In this document: positions 56,301 through 64,000 of the stretch, piece after piece
How positions within the stretch are numbered: the stretch's first letter is position 1
How the letters are laid out: each line of letters opens with the position of its first letter
Source of the DNA: Metaphire vulgaris
Lineage: Eukaryota > Annelida > Clitellata > Crassiclitellata > Megascolecidae
Reading direction: 5' to 3'
NCBI GenBank assembly: GCA_018105865.1
Contig: CM030835.1
Location: 2,804,316-2,868,315, forward strand
DNA length: 64,000 bases
Notes under the pieces: generated by a model
Seen by the model: the letters and a program-made list of their open reading frames with translations, nothing else
Databases searched by the model: none
What the model was told of the DNA's origin: nothing
Made by a program: the position numbers and the translations under genes

Positions 56301-57007
56301 TAGGCAGGTTCTCTGTTTTCTTCAAAACCTACTTATGAGAAGTAACAACGCCTCAGTGACTTATGACGGAGCGTGCAACCTATACTGCCATCTCGTAACA
56401 ATGTCACGGAAGCCGAGAAGAGGAGGCGGCCGGTGTAAACACCGTCTAACTAGGTGAGCGTAATTAGCAGAAAATCCAGCGGATAGCATGATTGGGGCAA
56501 CGGCCGAGAGTAGCGCGCGCGAAGTACATTTCCCTGTCAGTCTCTAATGGACAGACGGTCGACGGAAATGCGAAAATCGTATATACGAAAAAGAAGACGC
56601 CGCCACGCCACTGCCCGTGCGCTGGACAAGAAGATGTCTGGCCGCCAACCCGCCCGCCCCCGTCTATATACGCGAACATATTGCTCACCTTGCGTGCCTA
56701 CCTTGTACAGACGAATGATTCCGTCACGTTTTTCTAGACGCTGTATAAACCACCTGGAAGTCTACTGTAGTCTGTACACAAGAAATTAGAAAAGGCGATG
56801 AAATAGAAAGGTACCTCAAACGAGAAGATCCAAACATTAACCTTGCAGAGCGCTGTATGACTGGGATCTTCCAATGGTTAAACTTCTGCGACTACGAACG
56901 GTGAATTTTAGAGACTTTCTTAAAATAGCTATGGGGAAGGTAAATGATCAGCCAGGCAATAGTCAACATCCGAAGGGCAGTGATGCTAGGTTGTTACAGG
57001 TGTGGAG

Positions 57008-57154
57008 CAGTGGCGGCTCCACCGGGGTCAGGGGCCGTGTTTGAGAGCCTGGCCCAGTGGCCCCAGTTGGGAAATGATACATTAAACAACAAATGGGCCC
57101 CCATGAGGAGTTCCCCCCCAACGGCTTTTACTTGCCAAATCCTAGAAGCCACTG
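57008..57154. mobile_element. hAT-like MITE, GGATTTGGCAAGTG family
   Basis: Inverted termini CAGTGGCGGCTCCACC and CAGTGGCTTCTAGG; exact duplication gtgtggag. Shortest copy of the family, in the presumed SCYL2 intron. Confidence 0.85.
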
Positions 57155-57516
57155 GTGTGGAGGAAATGATTTTAGAAAAAGGAAGGATTTAAGCTTAGAC
57201 CTGAAGACTTGAGAAGATAATGCGGGAATTACAGGAAATGAGGATTCAGATTTTATTGTTTGAAAGGTGAGGCGTATGAGAAGGCACGGTTGCAAATTTT
57301 CAGGGATGACTGATTCAGTGGGCGTGACAGAGGGAGGTAAGATGAAGAACGTGTGGGTCGCGGAGGCTGAGGGTAATAATAGTGATCTAAGGTAGACAGG
57401 TTTTGATGACTGAAGTGAGCTATATGAAAGTGTTATTATCTTATTTTAGATAGGTCTACGTATAGTCATATTATATATTAAATATTATTATTGATTTGAA
57501 AAGACATATAGTAGTG

Positions 57517-57549
<33 letters not shown>

Positions 57550-58544
57550 TGTCAGCATATGCGTGTATGCTTGTATGCATAAGAATTCGGGTTTCTCAGT
57601 TCATATATAGTATTTAATCAAAGAGCCATCATTTTAAAAGATCTGTTGAAAATGAATTTTATTTTATCATTCTGATAATTTCCGCAGGTTAATTAACCAT
57701 CTTTTCAGACAAAATATCAGAGAAATAATTATTCTAGCCTATCCGAATTGGCGCGAAGCCTTACGCATAAGCTTACAGCACTTGGCGACCGACTTCTAAT
57801 ACGGACGGCATCTTTCGTTGCAAGTTGGTCATCACATCAGTCTACAGACATTGTTAATTAACACTTTGACGGTTTTTATTCTTGTACTTGAAATGAAAGA
57901 CTAATTCGAACGAGTTCACTATTTATGACCGTCTCTGCTCGTCTTCGCGTGGCTTTGGCGTCCAACGTTGACTTTCGCGCTGCAGACATTATAACGGAGA
58001 TTAATTGCACCGTTCCGAATTGCATTCGCCATATTCTTTCATGACTGCTTTCCAGCTCGGGAAGAAGGTGAACCGATCGCTCAAACGGTTGTCTCATTTC
58101 ACTGACGGTAGAATTAATGGTTTGCGGTGAGTGCATCGAATGGCGAGATCCCTAACGCTAGCCGTGCAAATAGCAATTTCAAATCAGGGCATTAGGAAAT
58201 TCGCATTTGGAAATTTATCTACGTACCTGCATTGGCGTAGCTAGGAAAAAATCCCGACCGGTGCAAACCAGCCGCCCTTTTCCTTCTTTTCTTTTCTTCA
58301 CCCTTTCTCTCCTCCTCCTCCCTTCCCCTCCTCCCCTTTTTAATGGGGGTCCGGGAGTATAACCCCCTTAAAATTTTAAAAATTACAAACGCCCGCGTGT
58401 GAATTTTAACGCATTTTAGACACACAAAAAGACACTTGGGAATAATTGGGATGTGCCACTTTCTTCTCTGTCATTGTGAACGTTAAATATGTCAGGTTCA
58501 CTTCTCGCGTAGTGAAGTTTTTATCATAATGTACAACACGTTCT

Positions 58545-58856
58545 CAGTGGCGGTTCCACCACTTTGATGACTGTGGATGCATCCCCCTCACCGGGGTTCC
58601 GGATGACCTTTTTTGCTTGTCAACCTATTTTCCGGTGAGTTTTTAAAAAATGTAGCGAACAATACTGCAAATTACCCTATTTTTCTTGCTTGTCGGCCTT
58701 TCTATGGCAAGGTTTCTTAACATTTAGTGAGCAAAACATTACTAACAATGACCTTTTTCTCTTTTTGTTGTTTTTCTTCTTCACTTTGCATCACCCCCAC
58801 CAACTTCCAACAAATTTTTTTCACACCCCCATCAAGAATTCCTGGAACCGCCACTG
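58545..58856. mobile_element. hAT-like MITE nested in a larger element
   Basis: Inverted termini CAGTGGCGGTTCCA. Flanks cacgttct and cacgtact differ at one base. Shared motif at 58602-58622. It lies inside the element at 58230-60328. Confidence 0.8.
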
Positions 58857-59013
58857 CACGTACTATAGGCCTACACAGTTCCAGACGCCACTGTCTCATT
58901 ACGTCTAGCTTTTGACGCGAAATTCGCGACTATTGCAAATTCGCCATACATGTTTAAATTGCTGATTAATTAGTTATTTAGAGTATTGTCGCCATAGAGT
59001 ACCTGCTATCTAC

Positions 59014-59047
<34 letters not shown>

Positions 59048-59130
59048 TTTGCTGGCGCGTTTTAACAAATGCGCCTCAGCTAGTAACTGACTTGAAAAAG
59101 TATGTTTAAAGGTGTTTAATTACAGTGTGA

Positions 59131-59840
59131 ATGGCTAGCACTTTTGACAGGCAAGTGAAGAGCAACTAGTAATCACTTTTTTTCAAAAATTAGGTCACTA
59201 TCTCTTGTATATCAAAGGTGGTTGGCATTCAGAATTTTGCCTGTGGTATTCTCTATTGCGTAAATTGCCCATTTTAAAACTACATAGAATGGTATTGCCA
59301 GACGTGTGGATGGCTAGCACTTTTGACAGGCAAGTGAAGAGCAACTAGTAATCAAGTTTTTTTATAAAAATTAGGGCACTATCTCTTGTATATCAAAAGT
59401 GCTTGGCATTCAGAATTTTGCCTGTGACATTATCTACTGTTTAACGCCATGCATTTCTATGCGTAAATTAACGCCCACATTCACTATCTGTTTTTTCCGT
59501 CAGAATATATATATATATATATATATATATTAGCACCAAATTCGATCATTTACACTCGCATGCTGTCTTACGTCGTTCCAAATGACAGCTGTAAATATAA
59601 CATACCTCCTGATACTTTTACAGGGCCTGTAGTGTGACAATTTGCCTGTGACAATCTCTATTGCGTAAATTGGACATTTTTAAGCTACAGAGAATGGTAT
59701 TGGCAGACGGTTGAATGGCTAGCACTTTTGACAGGCAAAGGAAGAGCACCTAGTAATCAAGCTTTTTAAAAAATTAGGCCACAGCTCTTGTAAATCAAAA
59801 GTTCTAGGCATTCAGAATTTTGCCTGTGGCATTATCTATT
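59131..59840. repeat. Tandem repeat, unit about 179 bp, three copies
   Basis: Units start with ATGGCTAGCACTTTTGACAG at 59131, 59310 and 59715 and contain ATCTCTTGTATATCAAA and GGCATTCAGAATTTTGCC. About 180 foreign bases with a TA microsatellite interrupt units 2 and 3. Confidence 0.75.
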
Positions 59841-60580
59841 GCTTAAATTGGACATTTTTAATACGAATGTCAGAAGAATGGATATTTTGCCCTATTCGAA
59901 CGATCAGCAGTGACACGTCGGAAAACCATCCCTCCCCAACTGAAACACTGAAACGTATACGACAATCCTGAACTAGGAATATGTAGCTATTGTGTTTGTG
60001 TGTGTCATCGTAGTAGCTACAGCGGGGATCTTCTGCTCCGTACTTTAGATAGTAGGGTCTGGCAGCTTTCGTTATCAGCGCATTCCATTGGGTCATGCCA
60101 GATGCTATGCGATAACGACGAGACTAAACGCAGTACAGCTTGAGCCTGCCCGACTGGAGAAGCTAGTTTGGCGCGAAAAGTAGTAACCAACCAGTTGCCG
60201 TCTTGTAGAACCTACAATACCAGGTTCACCCCACCCCCAATAAAAATCTCATCGGATTTACACGATTTGCACAAGTTGCCCTGGACGGTGCAAATGCACC
60301 GGTTTGCACCAATGTAGCTACGCCACTGCGTACCTGTACGGTGTACCTATGCGAGTCGCAACTCACTCGACACGTTTGGCATTTCCGAATACTTGATAAA
60401 CTTCAGGAAATTCTAACGTCATATTGGCACGAGTCGTATCTAAAACCCCGAAAAAGGCTGATGCATATTACCCAACTTTGTAAGAGTCCCCATCATTGGT
60501 GGTTCCCATTGAATAGAGGATACATTTCAAAGTCTGTCTCCTGGCCTAGAAAACTTTGCAATAAACCTAGCTGCCTTCTT

Positions 60581-60790
60581 TCAAAACTCACTTTGCAAAC
60601 TGAAAATACTCACTGCGATCCTCACCTGCATTATTTCTTTCTCTCTCTTTTCATCGTTTGTTTTCTTGTCCGTCCATTTGATGTTTTCCATTCTTCTCCA
60701 TATCCACATTTCGAATGCTTCCAGCTTTTGTATGTCCTTCTTTTGGAGAGTCCAGGTTTCTGAGGCATAAAAAGTGACACTCCATATCAA
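60581..60790 (-). mobile_element. LINE reverse transcriptase C-terminal fragment
   Basis: The minus frame reads FYASETWTLQKKDIQKLEAFE then MWIWRRMENIKWTDKKTND, the same post-RT block in better condition. It lies back to back with the LINE fragment that starts near 61.0 kb on the other strand. Confidence 0.7.
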
Positions 60791-61039
60791 CGTTTTTACT
60801 AGTTTCTTCTTTAGTTCTCTATTTAGCCCTCCTATAGGCTATTACCAGTTCTCCTCTGTCCAAAAAAGCTTTCTTGTTTTCCCATTGCTATTCTTCTCTT
60901 TATCTCCTCCTGGCATCTGGAATCTTCTGTTATTAGGCTCTCAAGGTATAGCAGAATTGTGTAACCTGTTCCAGTTCTGTTCCATCAACCGTCATGGTGA
61001 ATCTAGGTGGATTTTTGCTCTTTGTTATTATCATGATTT

Positions 61040-61443
61040 TTGTTTTTAGACCTCAGACTGAAAACAATAAGAAAAGAAAGAAGAAGAAAAAACAATGGAA
61101 TAGGGAAGACTTGAAGAAAAAAGGGAAACAGCTGGCCATAAGAGTGGACAGCAAAGTAAAAGAACTGAACACTGAGGGAACAACAGAAACAAGATGGGAG
61201 AAGCTGAAAGATACAGTAAAAGAAGAGGCCAAGGAGATAATAGAACAACAAACTGATAAAGACCCTAGAAAGCCTTGGATCACAAAAGAAATGATTGAGA
61301 AAATGGATGAAAGAAGGAAATGGAAACAACAATGGTCGGATCAGGCCAGAGAAGAATATAAAAGACTAAACAACGAACGGAGACGAGAAACACACAAAGC
61401 CCGAGAGCAATGGTGGAAACAGCAATGCATAGAACTAGAATAA
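61040..61443 (+). mobile_element. LINE endonuclease-RT linker fragment
   Basis: An open, very Lys/Glu/Arg-rich frame ends with PWITKEMIEKMDERRKWKQQ, EYKRLNNERRRETHKAREQW and WKQQCIELE. This pattern is the charged linker between endonuclease and reverse transcriptase in RTE- or CR1-type elements often annotated as craniofacial-development-protein-2-like. The RT itself is missing; the stop at 61441-61443 is followed by unrelated sequence. Confidence 0.65.
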
Positions 61444-62286
61444 CTACTGTACAACGACAAGGAAGGCGTGACTTAGTGTATGACAAAGTGAAGAAGCTCA
61501 GTATATATAAATAGAAGCTGCCAGTGGCGGTTCCAGGAACTCTTGGTGGGGGGGGATGCGATGAATTTATAGGAAGATCCCGCCAATTTGGCGATTTGGA
61601 CCGTATTTTTGAAACGTCGGAAAGACGAACGACATTATTCAAACAGCAGATAAAGAAAACTCACCGTAACAAAGAATCTATAGATTGTCGACAGTTTATC
61701 ACAGAAGGCCGGTACTCCTCGGTTCAGTCTTACCACTCGATTCAACGCGCCATTCGCCATGCGGCCATCGGCATAAAATGTATCTGCCGGCCGAGAGAGC
61801 GTTTTAGGGAAGAGAACCCCCCGTAGCTACGGACACTGTCGTTTGAATTTAATGCAAGAGGCGACGACGCACCCCCCCCCGCCCGCCCGCCCCCCCGCCC
61901 GATGATACGGCGACAACTTGCCATGCATGCCATACATCAGATTAGCCTCGTCGTTCGGGGTTTCAAGAGACTTAGACCTGCTGCATTACTTTTCTGGAGA
62001 AAACTGATGCTAGCCGAGGTCTCCATATACCATCCTCATCTATCGTTAATAGCATTTAGGTTCTGGCGAGCGTACATCGGAGATCGTAAACGTCATCGTA
62101 CGACGATGATCTTAAACAAGCGGCGCAAAAGCTTAATTATCGTAATAAGGTACACATGAAATGGCGTTTGCCCAAGGATCCTGTCATGACTTGGCAATTT
62201 ATTTACGTGACGTATAGGCCTACGCGTTACTAAAACTTTTGAGGTTGCACTTTCTGAAAAAAAGGCCTGCATTATGTCTTCAGAGC

Positions 62287-62682
62287 CAGTGGCGGGTCCA
62301 AGAACTCTTAGTTGGGGGATGCAATGAATTTCTTGGAAGATCTCGCCAATTGTCAAAGGAATTATATGTAAACGGTTTAGAAAAATCTGTAGATTTGATT
62401 TATAAAATATAACGCTCAGAATATTTATTAACAACTGATAACAGCCATTTTAGTCTCTTTGTACAGTACAAAGTCATAGTGCAAAATCGAGTTTTCTATT
62501 GCTGGAAGTGAATTTGTCGATGACATTGTCTATGTATAATTGTATATGTCCATATCTTTGTGGATATGCATCAAGGCTAATCCGTTCAGACGATCATCTT
62601 CCATTGAAGACACAAATTCTTGGTGGGTCGGCGGGCGGGGGGGGGTGCATCCCTAGTCATCCCCAACGTGGAACCGCCCGTG
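62287..62682. mobile_element. hAT-like MITE, GGCGGTTCCAGG family
   Basis: Left end CAGTGGCGGGTCCAAG, right end inverted CACGGGCGGTTCCACG. Exact duplication ttcagagc. An inverted, end-less relative lies near 35.18-35.58 kb. Confidence 0.8.
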
Positions 62683-63407
62683 TTCAGAGCACAATATTCC
62701 GTTGTGCATCTGTGCATCAGCTCTATATCTAAGACCTGGAAGACGGCGAGTTTTCGAACATTTGTCGAACATTTGTCAAAACTTGGAGCGACAAATGGGC
62801 ACCAATCAGTCGACCGATTAGCAATTATAGACGCAACGTTGATCGATCGACACCGTTCTCAGCGCAGAAGAGAAAAAACCTGCGGTGCTTCTTTACTCAA
62901 GAATATGCGCATGTATAATTAATCGAATCGGTCTCGCCATGCAGGACCCGGCCTCTTGCAAGAGCCTATGCGTTTCCCAGTTTGGATAATTATGCTACGT
63001 ACTATGCTGTCTTGCGGTTTTCGACTGATAGGATACTCGCCTATAGCCGCATATTGCAGCAAGGCAGAAAAATGGCAAATACAGTTTCCAATGTATTATT
63101 TCGTGCACCGCCGTAGAGTTCCTACGAATCCACGATAGAAACCCAGTTGTCATTGCTAAATAGTTTTAGTTTATTTTAATAGGCCCCTCTGTAAATAAGT
63201 AAGATAAGACCGCATTCAGTGTCCGTCACGTAGTAAGGACTAAGTTTGCGCGATTAATTATTATCGCATTGGCTTTGTCGACGCTGCAATGTTGAAATAG
63301 CGAGCGACTTTCGCCAAAAATGTGATTACGACCGGTGACTGACACTTTCAATCGACCATCGTCCTCTGCCATGCGTCAATATAATGGCGCTATAGAAGAT
63401 GATTGGG

Positions 63408-63521
<114 letters not shown>

Positions 63522-63752
63522 GACTATTCGACGTCGACCATAAGGCAGCCAGTCGAATGGAGAATCTCCCGTATTGATTGCACTGAATAGAAGAAGATCA
63601 AGGTACCAATAAGATCTGTGGAGCTTACGAATAAAATCTGCAGTGTAGTCGTTCAGACTGCACCACTGAGAAGCTGCAGATATTAGGCAGACAGCAGAAG
63701 ACATCCGTCAACAACAGGTGCGCATTTGATTGAGAAATAAAACTACGAGAAA

Positions 63753-63794
<42 letters not shown>

Positions 63795-63910
63795 TTTCTT
63801 TCTCATCTCTCCTCTTCCTTTCTCAGCCTCTCCTCTTCCTTTCTCAGCCTCTCTCTTTCTCTTCCTCTTCCGTCCTCAGCCTCTCTCTTGCTCTTCTCTT
63901 CCTTCCTCAG

Positions 63911-63971
<61 letters not shown>

Positions 63972-64000
63972 CCTAAGCCTCTCTATCTGCTAGGCCAAAA

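Larger units (their letters stand above)
58230..60328. mobile_element. Long (2.1 kb) non-coding hAT-like element with internal tandem repeats
   Basis: Inverted termini CATTGGCGTAGCTA and CAGTGGCGTAGCTA; exact duplication cgtacctg at both ends. Interior: a nested MITE at 58545-58856 and three copies of a unit of about 179 bases starting at 59131, 59310 and 59715. No transposase frame is visible. Confidence 0.72.

Noticed and set aside
60994..61443. Possible host gene for a Lys/Glu-rich protein
   Set aside because: The PWITKEMIEKMDERRKWKQQ-type pattern is the LINE linker; a related LINE fragment lies 200 bases away.

Overview
The window is nuclear DNA of an animal, very probably a marine invertebrate. 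It holds spliced genes with GT-AG introns, metazoan gene families (Snail, KLHL12, ornithine decarboxylase antizyme, SCYL2), non-LTR retrotransposon remnants and many short DNA transposons. The antizyme and KLHL12 proteins are close to vertebrate versions. I suspect a non-vertebrate deuterostome such as an echinoderm or hemichordate, but the sequence alone does not settle this.

Layout. 0.4-1.8 kb (-): the large 3' exon of a Snail-type zinc-finger repressor. 1.9-17 kb: gene-poor DNA full of microsatellites and MITEs, with a GC-rich patch at 7.2-7.6 kb. 17.45-17.89 kb (-): a one-exon precursor with a signal peptide and one amidated peptide, YDAYGVAGRF-amide. 18-25 kb: repeats. 25.4-31.8 kb (-): a complete KLHL12 orthologue, ten coding exons and 567 codons, reconstructed here exon by exon. 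32.5-34 kb: a degenerate CR1/L2-like LINE. 36.3-37.1 kb: nested hAT-like elements. 37.8-38.9 kb (-): a two-exon gene for an 83-residue secreted Tyr/Gly/His-rich protein with a TATA box. 40.7-41.8 kb (-): the last exon of an uncharacterised beta-propeller-like protein. 45.1-49.5 kb (+): a complete four-exon antizyme gene with a +1 programmed frameshift site. 53.9-54.1 kb (+): first coding exon of an SCYL2-like pseudokinase, whose remainder I could not find before the window ends. 54.1-64 kb: its presumed first intron, dense in mobile elements.

The genes do not form a pathway; this is an ordinary mixed-function stretch of chromosome. The distinctive part is the mobile DNA. More than twenty short elements begin and end with CAG-type termini and most carry 8-bp target duplications, many exact, which is the hAT signature. 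They fall into a dozen families. Several of these families, otherwise unlike each other, share one internal motif of about 20 bases, GAYGACC-T(n)-GCTYGTC, which I cannot match to anything known. A separate 80-bp hairpin element bounded by TTAA occurs seven times. The palindrome TAGGCCTA is scattered over the window but seems absent from the stretches holding KLHL12 and antizyme.

All coordinates were read by eye. Splice sites are supported by reading-frame continuity and family similarity, not by transcripts.
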